A program made the position numbers and the translations under genes. Below the pieces are notes generated by a model. It saw nothing but the letters and a program-made list of their open reading frames with translations. It searched no databases and was not told the origin of the DNA. From Perkinsus olseni (Eukaryota > Perkinsozoa > Perkinsida > Perkinsidae), in assembly GCA_013115135.1 (NCBI GenBank), contig JABANP010000455.1, positions 1 through 42,634 on the forward strand: DNA of 42,634 nt, in the 5' to 3' direction. Positions 1 to 8,320 of the stretch are shown here, piece by piece (within the stretch, counting starts at the first letter, position 1; each line of letters begins with the position of its first letter).

Positions 1-401
1 CACGGCAGCATCGCCTCTCCTGCGGAACTCGTCACACATACCATCGTACGAACCGTAGGTGTATTTCAGACTGCCTTGAACCATCAGGCATGCATCTATC
101 ATTTTTGGTTTCGCTTCTCCGTTCCTAACCTGGGGCTGACCAAAATGGGTGTTCGCCCCTGTGGAGACGGAAGGAGAACTCTTTCCCGGATATGTGACCG
201 GCGGTAAAGTGACACTTCCCGCCGAAATCCAAAGGATCGAGGTCTGCCGAAAGCACCCATGGGAAGCCCTGAAAGTCGCGGAGGGCAGCCTCATCACAGC
301 AAGAGCACGGGTCATCATCAACTTACGTCATCTTCCATGGTACTCGAAGACGCCTTGGCCAGCGAAATCAACGCAATAGTGGCAACGATGGACTTGGTCA
401 T
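1..401 (-). CDS. 5' part of a secreted-protein gene (3' end outside window)
   Basis: Unrecognised gene reading off the left edge. The ATG at 401 opens a signal peptide (MTKSIVATIALISLAKASS) with a short basic start, a hydrophobic core and small residues at the probable cleavage site. Exon 1 is 401-327. A perfect GTAAGT donor starts a 37-nt intron (326-290). Exon 2 is 289-130 and encodes a segment containing ADLDPLDFGGKCHF and GKEFSFRLHRGEHPFW. A 55-nt intron (129-75) follows, and exon 3 (74-1) contains LKYTYGSYDGMCDEFRRR. Phases agree across both introns, which is the main evidence for the model. The product is probably exported. A small beta-rich secreted protein of a multigene family would fit, but I cannot name it. 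Confidence 0.72.
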
Positions 402-1207
402 AGGACGATGAATTTCATCAGATGAACTACTTCAAGTATGATGATGACTCAATACTGCCAATCCTCACAATGTGAGCGGCGGAAAATCCCATCGATCGAT
501 CTGATTGGGAAAGGTAATCCGCGCCTCGAACGGGGGCGGGCCACACGAATGCTGTAACGCAGCGACAACCCTCGTTGCAGTATCATCGCAGCCACAAGTG
601 GTATAGTGCCTCCTCGAGCTCCTTAGAGCCGATAGGAGGTCAATGAATCCTCACCAAATCTGAGGAGAGTTCAGGCATCCAACCTCTGTGGCATATCTCG
701 TTTATCTGGCAGAGACCGAACACGCTGAACAGCATGGTGTCGCGCACAGGAGTTGCGTGAAATTTGGTATCGATAATCAGTAGAGACCATATTAGACTGT
801 CCAAACCTTCGCTCATTTGTAGCGCATTCCGAAACAACAACGGCAGCAACGAAGACCGACGGCAGAGGCTCTGCCGCGAAGCAACAATCCCGCAAGTGCT
901 GCATGTCCATAACCGATCATCTACACCTTCGCCAAGTTGAAGAGCCGCACTCCTGAGAATAATAAAAGAAAATATAAGTTAATATTATGACTATCATCAC
1001 TAGCATGATGATGATGATGATCTCCACCACCACGGCGACTCAGCCAATACTAACCAAGCCCTACAACGAAGCCCTCCACTCGTATTACTTCCTCCACCTG
1101 CTGTGCCCTCTTCTTTCGGTGTACTGCGGGCAACTGCAACAATGAGAAGAACGGTGATGATGATGAATCGACTGCAATGGTTGGCGCCTGTGTCGCTGTC
1201 GTTCTCT
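402..1207. other. No gene recognised
   Basis: Open frames here are short and lack convincing splice partners. A minus-strand frame at 910-671 is open for 79 codons but shows no domain. A single-centre palindrome lies near 863-879. The stretch holds short GAT/ATG simple-sequence runs at about 1,000-1,020. It is probably the 5' flank of the secreted-protein gene followed by decayed repeats. Confidence 0.4.
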
Positions 1208-1385
1208 GTCTATGTAGTAGTGGAGGTCATTAGACCTCCGTTTAATAAAAAGAGCTTCCGGGCTGCCATTATTACAACGACATAATCAACAGACAAATCA
1301 CAGGCATGCGCGTGCTGGAGGATGGATACTGGTTTCTTCGCAAAAGCAGAGATCGCGGGTCCGATTCCCGCGCCCGACACTGAGC
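1208..1385 (+). repeat. Dispersed tRNA-derived repeat R1, copy a (5' part)
   Basis: This matches 36,412-36,585: a shared GTAGTAGTGGAGGTCATTA start, CGACATAATCAACA in the middle and a tRNA-like 3' half. The T-arm at about 1,358-1,374 is a perfect 5-bp stem (GCGGG/CCCGC) around a TCCGATT loop. No matching acceptor stem or anticodon arm is present, so it is a tRNA-derived SINE-type repeat rather than a tRNA gene. About 440 bp of other sequence separates it from the next homologous block at 1,828. Confidence 0.55.
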
Positions 1386-1689
1386 CTTCGGTGCGAAAGG
1401 GCAAGAGCTCGCTGGCGTTTATGACTCGGACCGTATACAGTATGGTCGGAAACAATCTCGCAACAAAAAAGAAGGACGGAAAAATATCATTGGTGAGAGT
1501 CGAACCTGGGCGGTTGCGATGGAAGACTCGAATCTTAACCTACTGGACTACGTCTCATAGGAGGTTGCGCAATCAGTTATCCTCCCTGGTAAGTGGGCGA
1601 GTGAAGAATTTAAGGCCCGCTATATTTTTAGTGTGATCAGAATAGCAGGACGCGGTCGTTCATGCCTTGCTTGCTGCCAAACACCGTCG

Positions 1690-1815
1690 AGTTGTGCAGA
1701 AATTTGTGCTCACGCACGGACGGACGTACGGACGCACGCCGCACACGAGTGACCGTGAAGTTCACGGCGTGAACTGTATGTAATATAAGCTCCGCTCGCT
1801 TCGCTCGCTCCGCAA
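1690..1815. repeat. Dispersed repeat R3, copy a
   Basis: It shares ACGCACGxACG-rich sequence, GTGACCxTGAAGT and a CGCTCCGCAA end with 3,700-3,800. This copy has gained a 14-bp footprint (1,753-1,774) that the other copy lacks. Confidence 0.5.
1753..1774. repeat. 22-bp footprint, target CCGTGAAC
   Basis: Exact 7+8+7 structure (w1-w7, reverse complement of w1-w8, w2-w8). The related repeat copy has the unexpanded site CCATGAAG at 3,754-3,761. Confidence 0.85.
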
Positions 1816-1944
1816 ATTTTCGAAAAAAATGACACTTGAGCGTCATACTCCTCAAGATGAGCAAGCCTTCGAAGGCCCAGTCGCTAGGCGGTCCTTGACG
1901 CGATCACAATAGCAGCCAACTCTACGCTACAGCAAAGGGGAGCA

Positions 1945-1983
1945 CTGAAGCCCAGCTGAAGCCCAGCTGAAGCCCAGCTGAAG
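1945..1983. repeat. 11-bp tandem array (CTGAAGCCCAG, about 3.5 units)
   Basis: Three perfect units plus a partial unit inside repeat R1a. The array is absent from the R1b copy at about 8,055. Confidence 0.9.
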
Positions 1984-1987
1984 GTTA

Positions 1988-2009
1988 GCTTGGTGACCAA
2001 GCCTTGGTC
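1988..2009. repeat. 22-bp footprint, target GCTTGGTC
   Basis: Exact 7+8+7 structure. The 8-kb copy of the same repeat has plain ACTTGGTC at 8,060-8,067. Confidence 0.88.
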
Positions 2010-2028
2010 TGCGTCGCAGACTCTGCGA
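2007..2028. repeat. 22-bp footprint, target GTCTGCGA
   Basis: Exact 7+8+7 structure overlapping the previous footprint by three bases, so two events are nested at one place. The 8-kb copy reads straight through with neither. Confidence 0.88.
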
Positions 2029-2167
2029 TCACGTGCGAATGTTGATGAGAATGAGTATCTTCGATGCCACCGCGCAGACCGCTGTCGGCTTAATGTCCTG
2101 CAGAGCCCCTGCACGTACTCGGCGCACATCAAGCTCGAAGGATGCACTTAGATTCAGCCAACGCAAA

Positions 2168-2189
2168 ACCACAAGTTGTGGTCCACAAC
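2168..2189. repeat. 22-bp footprint, target ACCACAAC
   Basis: Exact 7+8+7 structure. The homologous repeat at 8,200-8,207 has the intact, unexpanded ACCACAAC. Confidence 0.9.
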
Positions 2190-2307
2190 TGCGTGCTCGC
2201 TTCAATGGTAATATAAATTCATTATGCATAACATCATGTTGATCACCATTCAATGTAACCGGCAGGGCCCGGCGAATCTCCAATGTTGATGCATGAAATC
2301 TCCCAAT

Positions 2308-2354
2308 CAAGATTGAATGCTGTACAGATGGCATCTATACAGCATTCAATCTTG
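2308..2354. repeat. Long single-centre palindrome, arms 23 nt
   Basis: Arms 2,308-2,330 and 2,332-2,354 are reverse complements with one mismatch around a single G. It lies at the edge of R1a, where similarity to the other copy ends. Confidence 0.85.
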
Positions 2355-2582
2355 GTCTGTCAGACGCACACACCAACGTATCATGAACTGACGTGCCGCT
2401 ATATAACGTGCCAGAACCCGAGTCTGCTAATTGACTGCCACTCAAGTTGAGAGCCTCAAATCCATCTGGAACCAGCTGAAATGCTTCTTGTTGACGACTA
2501 GACTCATGGCGCGAGACAAGATAGAGAAACCTTAGTTAAACAAAAAAAGATCCCCTCGGTAGTCTGACAGTTCAAAAGGCAT

Positions 2583-2849
2583 TCACCCAACATTGTAGTT
2601 GAGCACCATCGAGCTAGGTTGAGGATCTTTGAGCGTAGAATACTCAAGCTTAGAATCATAAAATTGCGACTCACCCAAGATAACGCTAACAAATATTTTC
2701 GACCGGTTATTTTCTTCTGTAAGGTCACTAAGGACATCAAGCTGATTACAGCCGTTCCCCAGGACCATCGCAGCGACATCAAAGCGGCTCTGGACGCCAG
2801 CGTGGCTACCAATGCATCGTTTAAGCCGCCGACTCTCTCGTGGCTCCAC
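2583..2849 (-). CDS. Possible exon of an unrecognised gene
   Basis: A minus-strand frame open for 88 codons contains a protein-like run (SDLTEENNRSKIFVSVIL and YSTLKDPQPSS). It ends near a GTGAATG donor-like site with a pyrimidine-rich stretch and AG downstream at about 2,530. No domain is recognised and no start or partner exon is clear. The opposite strand is also open here, so this may not be a gene. Confidence 0.25.
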   Translation of the reverse strand: MEPRESRRLKRCIGSHAGVQSRFDVAAMVLGNGCNQLDVLSDLTEENNRSKIFVSVILGESQFYDSKLEYSTLKDPQPSSMVLNYNVG

Positions 2850-2859
2850 AGAGTGTGAT

Positions 2860-3275
2860 GCTCTGATGAGATCGCAACTAGGCAGCAGCTGCCTGGCAGA
2901 TCAACTTAGGCAGGACAAACCTGGCCGCCAGCATGTTGCGTAGGCTCCCAACAGAACAGCTGCATGACGAGAACGCATATAGATCACAGGTATACTTCGA
3001 TGCTGTAGAGCCACTAATCCCATTCTTCATTCTTCAAGTAAGGTACTTACTTTTCTTAATAGACGCCTGAGGCGTCCATCTTAGCACAAAGATAGACTCA
3101 CTACTTCCAATTGATGATACCGTCGTAGCAATCGGCCACCCGTGGCTTTATTAATGGTGACACTCCTGCCCATTTATATCCAAACACTGCGAAACCGTAG
3201 ACTCAGGTCCGGAGTTCGCCTCAGCAACTCAAGACATGCGACGGAAGGCGCAAAGCAATCTCGGAACACAAGTCT
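2860..3275. other. No gene recognised
   Basis: AT-richer flanking sequence with small palindromes, for example around 3,062-3,076, and no supported exon. Confidence 0.4.
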
Positions 3276-3656
3276 TTACTTCATAATGCGGTGATATCTT
3301 GACTTCAGCGCAGATAAAGTCCTCCCTTTCAAGGCCCTGATGAAGGAAAAACTCCACCCTTGGTTAACGCCATTTCGCGAATAAGTTAGTCTGTTAAGCG
3401 GATTAACAGGTGCATCTTCAACGGCTCCACAATGGCTGGCACGGTCCGTGGCATTCCGAGAGCTGCCACTAGGCCTGCGCTTGCGCTTGCAAAATGCCGA
3501 TGAAGGTGAGTTTTTCGGGTTCTCACTGATGCCATCTTCAGCGCCATTGTTATTTACAGCGGTTTTCGCGCAGTAACTGCTGAGTTGGTCGAGTGTTTCG
3601 GGATTTCGAATTTGCGAGATCTCCTGGAGATCTGCTTGTGATCTGGACCAGACCAC
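3276..3656 (-). CDS. Hypothetical open frame, 126 codons
   Basis: Minus-strand frame with a basic central patch (CKRKRRPSGSSRNATDRASH) and a basic C-terminus. I recognise no domain. A single-centre palindrome (8+1+8 around 3,639) lies inside it. The frame may be a remnant of a mobile element or simply chance; it has no neighbour or regulatory context to support it. Confidence 0.3.
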   Translation of the reverse strand: MVWSRSQADLQEISQIRNPETLDQLSSYCAKTAVNNNGAEDGISENPKNSPSSAFCKRKRRPSGSSRNATDRASHCGAVEDAPVNPLNRLTYSRNGVNQGWSFSFIRALKGRTLSALKSRYHRIMK

Positions 3657-3699
3657 AAGCGTTCTAATGGTTGGCTATTCGCTTCCATAGCTGTTGCGG

Positions 3700-3800
3700 A
3701 TCGGGCTGGTCAATGGCATACGATCGCACGCACGCACTCTACGCACTAAGTGACCATGAAGTGAGGGAATACGCTCGGCTCGTTTCCCGCGCTCCGCAAC
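3700..3800. repeat. Dispersed repeat R3, copy b
   Basis: Homologous to 1,690-1,815, but with the single unexpanded site CCATGAAG at 3,754-3,761. Confidence 0.5.
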
Positions 3801-4669
3801 TAATGTTCCAAGAGACCTACCTGTAGTCTCCATCGCATATGTGGGCATGTATAATACCAAAGTGCGTCCCATGTTCCTTGACTGCTTTGGTTTGCTCTAT
3901 CTGAAACAGAAACATCGAAACTGTCCACTAGGAAATTCCAAGTCGGAATGTGCCACCCACGTTGAAACCACCAACAACACACGCGTTACGACTCGCAACG
4001 CGCGCGTCGTTGGTGCGTTCTTGACTTTGCCGAAGCTGCAGAGGATGGCAACTCGCTAAAAGCGAGTCGCTATTGGCTAGCTTAGAACGCAAAATGCTGG
4101 ATCATGATGATTCATTGGATCAGTGCGTGTTCAATTTCCCCTTCCTTCTTTTTCTATACGGTCTGTACGATTCCTATCGTCTATCAACTGTTTCTTCGCC
4201 ACTTAGCACTTACCTCAACCTGCGTTTTCTGAGGTCTTTGAACCAAGCCTTTCAAGTTTTCTACTAATGCGAGGTTTTCACAGCAAAATTAATGATTGGG
4301 AACTCTAAATGAGAGCTAGCTAGGTACCGAGAACTCGCACGACGCCCTCTACTCACGGTCCACGACCCATCGTCTTTGCTCACTGTCGTCGAACTCTCTG
4401 CGGCCCCGTCACTAGTGCTGGCCGGAGGGATGGTGGATAAGGACCTGAAGAGACGCAGACGCTCGAAGCGCTAATCGGTTCCTCCCCAGTTCCCTAGCGC
4501 TCAAGCCTTCACAAGTCCTGCGAGCATTGTATGTCCGCGTCAGCTCGCAGCACCAATTTCTATAGTATGGACTCTATACCGATGATGCGCAGGGTAGTAG
4601 TACCACCGTGGTAAAGCATAAGGAACGTACTTTAAATAATTTTCCGCATTAAGCGACTGTGACTGAGAG

Positions 4670-4691
4670 CCTCAGTGACTGAGGCTCAGTC
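4670..4691. repeat. 22-bp footprint, target CCTCAGTC
   Basis: Exact 7+8+7 structure; no paralogous empty site in the window. Confidence 0.82.
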
Positions 4692-4712
4692 TGAGGGCCT
4701 TCGGGGTAGGAG

Positions 4713-4734
4713 ATCCTGAATCAGGATTCCTGAT
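4713..4734. repeat. 22-bp footprint, target ATCCTGAT
   Basis: Exact 7+8+7 structure, 22 bp after the previous footprint. Confidence 0.82.
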
Positions 4735-5406
4735 GACGGGAATTTCGCCCCGAAATCTGTGGAGGTCACCTGTTTCTAGCGAACGATTTTGAAGGATCGA
4801 AGAAGCGAAGTTCTTAGCGCTGCGCTTGAGCGCTACGTCTGTTGATCGCTCGCGGCCGACATAATTGTCGGCAATGGCGCCAGTGGAGCCACGTTGGGGC
4901 TAGTATCAGCACAAATTTATGCTCTACGAAACGTTTGTCTCACCATTATTGGGAGTCGGAAAGGACAATAGAGCCTCTATTCTAGAGGGTCCCGGACAAA
5001 TGAAAGCTCGTATAATACCGCATTATATGTACGAGTCTATTACGAGGCTCGTAGGTTTTAGGTCACGAAGTTTCGCGAGTGACTTGGGTTCAGAGTGCGA
5101 CCTGTTTGTCGCAGGTTGTCGAGCATCTACCCGACAGTGTACCGCTGTCTCTTAGAGCCTCTCCAGTGGAGAACCAAGAAGAGCAAGATTGCAGCCGACC
5201 AAAGCAACCAGAATCAAAGCTAATGAGTCGTCTAGCGCAAGTGTCAGCAGAGTGAGAGTTGCGAACGTCCGGCGCGACTATATTTCTAACTTTCCTTCAC
5301 TTCCTATTTACTTCAATTCGAGGAAGAGTCAGACTTTCTTTCCGTGGCCGACGACCACTATGCCCTAGTGCGACTCTGCATAATGACGAGCATATTCCAA
5401 GAGGCT

Positions 5407-5435
5407 CTTCCGTATAGTGTCACACTATGCGGAAG
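5407..5435. repeat. Single-centre palindrome, arms 14 nt
   Basis: Arms match 13 of 14 around a single C. No repeat of the target follows the second arm, so it belongs to the long-arm class. Confidence 0.75.
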
Positions 5436-5861
5436 AATCTTATGGCAATACGGGCTGCTACTTTTCGACGCGTTCCCCACCCGTTACCCTTGAGCGAAGG
5501 CCCAGTGAGCGAGACCTGCCGCAGTTAACACCTTCGGTTCCAACTCAGGGAACGCTTCCGAGGCCTCGCTTAGGAAGTCTTGTAAGAAGTCACGGAAGTC
5601 CTCCATGTTGGAACCTGATAAGGCTGTCAACCCTCCCCATCGAGCTGGAGGAGTTTTCCGCAAAACTATCAAATCAGCCCGAGATATGATACACGAATAT
5701 CGTCGTGTATCAATACGACGCAAAGCCGGTAATCTCAGCCCCCGAGACTCGACAGACGGAACCTACCTTGTCCAGAAGCTGCCATGATACAGGTTAGCAA
5801 ACAATTAAACCCTGCGACCGAGTGATTGGTCCACTTGCACGAATTGCGGAATTCCAGAATG

Positions 5862-5883
5862 TTCCCAGACTGGGAATCCCAGT
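5862..5883. repeat. 22-bp footprint, target TTCCCAGT
   Basis: Exact 7+8+7 structure. Confidence 0.82.
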
Positions 5884-6317
5884 GATCACTACGTGAGTTA
5901 AACACTCGACAAGACCGAAGACAGATAAATCGACCATTGACGAGACAAGTACGCGATTCGGCAAGGATTGTTCATTAACAGGAAAGGTGACAATGGGATC
6001 AACTTCCAAATCACTTACCGAGTGGACGCTCTCCTTGAAAGTTTCAAGGAGTTTCAAGTTGAAACTCCTGCTAACTTATCAGGTGATTCACCGACGACCA
6101 TCAGGACCTTCATCACGTGCCGGTCTACAAACAGCATGATCCATGGCAGCAGTGGCGTGTCACAGACCTTGGAAGCAGTATGAGCTTCCAAGGCAAGGGC
6201 CGCCAATAGCACTGCCGTCGTTCAGTTCTGCCCCCCCCCCTACCAGTAGCCCGCCGCCGTCGAGGCATCTTTCAGCAAAAGCGAGCGCAGCGACTGCCAT
6301 TCCGTAGGCTAGGACAA

Positions 6318-6339
6318 CTCCCGACTCGGGAGTCCCGAG
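6318..6339. repeat. 22-bp footprint, target CTCCCGAG
   Basis: Exact 7+8+7 structure. Confidence 0.82.
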
Positions 6340-6437
6340 GGCAAGTCAGGCAAGGTAAAGATGTTACGAGCAAGCTCACTGGCCGTTTCTCGGCCCTGAT
6401 GATGATAAAGCCGTATTGCCCTGAGAGCCCTGGGAAA

Positions 6438-7206
6438 GCGGGATGTTCACGACTCGTACACCGAAAACTCGTACATTTTCGACTCATGTCTCGAAAACTC
6501 GTACATCTTCGACTCGTACACCAAATACCCGTACAATGAGGACTCGTGCACGGAAAACTCATACACAGAAAACTCGTACATGTAAAACTCGTACGCAAAA
6601 TACTCGTACACATAATACCCGTACACAAAACACTCGTACACATAATGCTCGTACACCGTCATTTCATACACACACCCACTTTCAACTCGTACACCGTCAT
6701 TTCGTACACCCTGCGAAAATTTTTAGGCAAGTCGCGGAGCCGCTCCGCGCGCACTGCCGCCTCTACTTGACTATTTACCTCCTCCCTGTCGTGCCGAGCC
6801 TGTACATAGGATCGAACCCGCAACCTTTGGATTGGTAACCCGTTACCTTAACCTCCATACCACTCACACTATTGGATATTTACTAACAGAGTGGCGCAAA
6901 CAATTCGCTCTCTATAGACAATTTTACTTCCTTCGCTCCGCCATTGCTCTCAGCGCGCGGCCCAAAAATGCGACTCAAGCAGCATAGTGTACGAAACGTG
7001 CTCGTGTACGAGCTAACGATGTACGAGTTTTATGCGTATGGGTTTTACGTGTATGAGTTTTATGTGTACGAGTATTATGTGTACGAGTTTTAAGTGTACG
7101 AAACGACGGTGTACGGATCCAAGGGGTGAACGAGCATTCAGTATACGAGTCGTGTACGAAATGAAAGTGTACGAGTTTTCGGTGTACGAGTCGTGATACA
7201 CCCGGG
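6438..7206. mobile_element. Foldback element with inverted CTCGTACAC arrays
   Basis: The left end (GCGGGATGTTCACGACTCG...) and the reverse complement of the right end (CCCGGGTGTATCACGACTCG...) match for about 40 nt. Inside the left end, 6,450-6,715 is an array of imperfect 15-16-bp units built on CTCGTACAC followed by an A-rich spacer. Inside the right end, 6,993-7,195 carries the same units inverted (GTGTACGAG). A central 275 bp lies between and includes a tRNA-like fragment. No transposase is encoded and no target duplication is obvious. Long terminal inverted repeats made of tandem units are typical of foldback elements. A single end of the same family lies at 17,600-17,645. Confidence 0.72.
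6796..6869 (-). repeat. tRNA-like fragment inside foldback element
   Basis: Read on the minus strand it has a box-A-like TGGTATGGAGG and a good box B (GGTTGCGGGTTCGATCC). The arms do not pair into a normal cloverleaf, so it is more likely a SINE or pseudo-tRNA than a working tRNA gene. Confidence 0.35.
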
Positions 7207-7690
7207 AAAGCAGTTCTTCCACCAGGAGATACGGCGGCGGCAGCGGATGGGACCCGAAAGTATCGGGCTGCTCCAGAGGACCGCGACGGCCCCGCTGACC
7301 CTCGTTGTCCGGCCGACATCCACACGCATAAGATACGCAGTGAAATCTGTTTGTGTGGCAGTAGGGCAGCATCGCGTCACCGCCCGGACAACACGACCGC
7401 ACCTGAGGACGCCGTGGAGCACGATTAATACTTCTACTACTGGGAACCTCAGGCATCGATCCACTATCATTGCTATCACTGTCGGTCTCCGACCGACCCA
7501 CATGGACACGGACGACTCTGCACTCTATTTTCGGACAGCGGTCGCCTTACTCCCGATACTCTGGAAACCAGAACCTTCCATCGTTACCGCAACTACAACG
7601 TCACCGAATCCTACCACCAACACCAAATAATAGTCATCTGAATCAGACAAAATAGCAACAACGATGATGATAATGATCTATCGAATGTAA
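7207..7690. other. Open on several frames; no gene assigned
   Basis: GC-rich stretch where both strands stay open for 100-160 codons with low-complexity composition. No frame shows a recognisable domain or a consistent intron model, so I assign no gene. Confidence 0.35.
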
Positions 7691-7691
7691 T

Positions 7692-7713
7692 GGCCCGAAT
7701 CGGGCCGCCCGAT
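7692..7713. repeat. 22-bp footprint, target GGCCCGAT
   Basis: Exact 7+8+7 structure. Confidence 0.82.
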
Positions 7714-7869
7714 GCCAAAGTCTCTGTCCCTGTCGTCTCTATCATAATGAGAGGAAAAATCCTCGTGGATAATGTTATTGCCGCAACCACAGGACACAGA
7801 ACAGCCACAGAATGTTATTGTCACTGAACATCTCGTGCGCATGCTGGATGTGACCCTTCTCTCCCTGCT

Positions 7870-8320
7870 ATCCATGCGCATTAGAACGCAACAGTAGAGG
7901 TCGCAGGTTCGATTCTCACGGCCGACACTTCCAGAAAACCCTGCCAGCTGAGCTTCACACTACTCGAGATGGTGTAAAAGCCCTCCCCCAGACGGTCCTT
8001 GTCGAGGACTCCTTGAAGTGATCACAATAGCAGCCGACTCGACGCTACAGCAAAGGGGGACTTGGTCTGAGATCACGTGCGAATGATAATGACTATCCTC
8101 GATGCCACTGCGGTGGAGACCACTGCTAGTTTCGGAAACCTCACGGCCCCTCCGCGTCATCGTCGATCGAGGGATGCACTTAGATTCAACCAACACAAAA
8201 CCACAACTGCGTGCTCGCTTCAATGGTAATATGAATTCATTACGCATAACATCATGTTGATCAGTGATCACCATTCAATGTAACCGGCAGGGCCCTGCGC
8301 ATCTTCGAAGTTGAGGTCTC
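7870..8320 (+). repeat. Dispersed repeat R1, copy b
   Basis: It begins with the tRNA-like 3' half (AGAGGTCGCAGGTTCGATTC) and continues through GATCACAATAGCAGCC to GTAACCGGCAGGGCCC. It is colinear with R1a at about 1,890-2,290. The right end runs into the last codons of the DZIP1-like gene on the opposite strand. Confidence 0.65.
7995..8016. repeat. 22-bp footprint, target GTCCTTGA (one mismatch)
   Basis: 7+8+7 structure with one changed base in the inverted part. The sister repeat has the intact 8-mer GTCCTTGA once, at 1,891-1,898. Confidence 0.82.

Larger units (their letters stand above)
1828..2395 (+). repeat. Dispersed repeat R1, copy a (3' part)
   Basis: Two blocks are shared with other copies. 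TGAGCAAGCCTTCGAAGG is shared with 36,620. The stretch GATCACAATAGCAGCC through ACATCATGTTGATCACC and GTAACCGGCAGGGCCC is shared with 7,990-8,300. Compared with the 8-kb copy it carries an 11-bp tandem array and three 14-bp footprints, so the two copies document insertions since their divergence. Confidence 0.65.
3801..6437. other. Long gene-free stretch rich in small palindromes
   Basis: No supported exon. The stretch contains three exact 22-bp footprints (4,670; 4,713; 5,862) and one more at 6,318. It also has several single-centre palindromes: 5,407-5,435 (arms 14), 6,033-6,049 (arms 8) and 6,047-6,069 (arms 11). A run of ten C lies at about 6,231-6,240. This looks like old intergenic or transposon-derived DNA. 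Confidence 0.45.

Noticed and set aside
6443..6838. Thr/Arg-rich open frames over the foldback arrays
   Set aside because: Low-complexity translation of the short-unit array, open in several frames and on both strands.
6443..7200. CRISPR-like array of short repeats
   Set aside because: Units are 15-16 bp with A-rich degenerate spacing and the two arrays are inverted to each other. There are no unique spacers and no cas genes, and the genome is eukaryotic.
7013..7630. Gene of 145-162 codons on either strand
   Set aside because: Both strands and several frames are open, composition is low-complexity and no splice model or domain supports one of them.
8263..8277. Full footprint on TTGATCAC
   Set aside because: Only TTGATCA-G-TGATCAC is present (+7 rather than +14). 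It may be a collapsed footprint but does not meet the 7+8+7 rule, so it was not counted.
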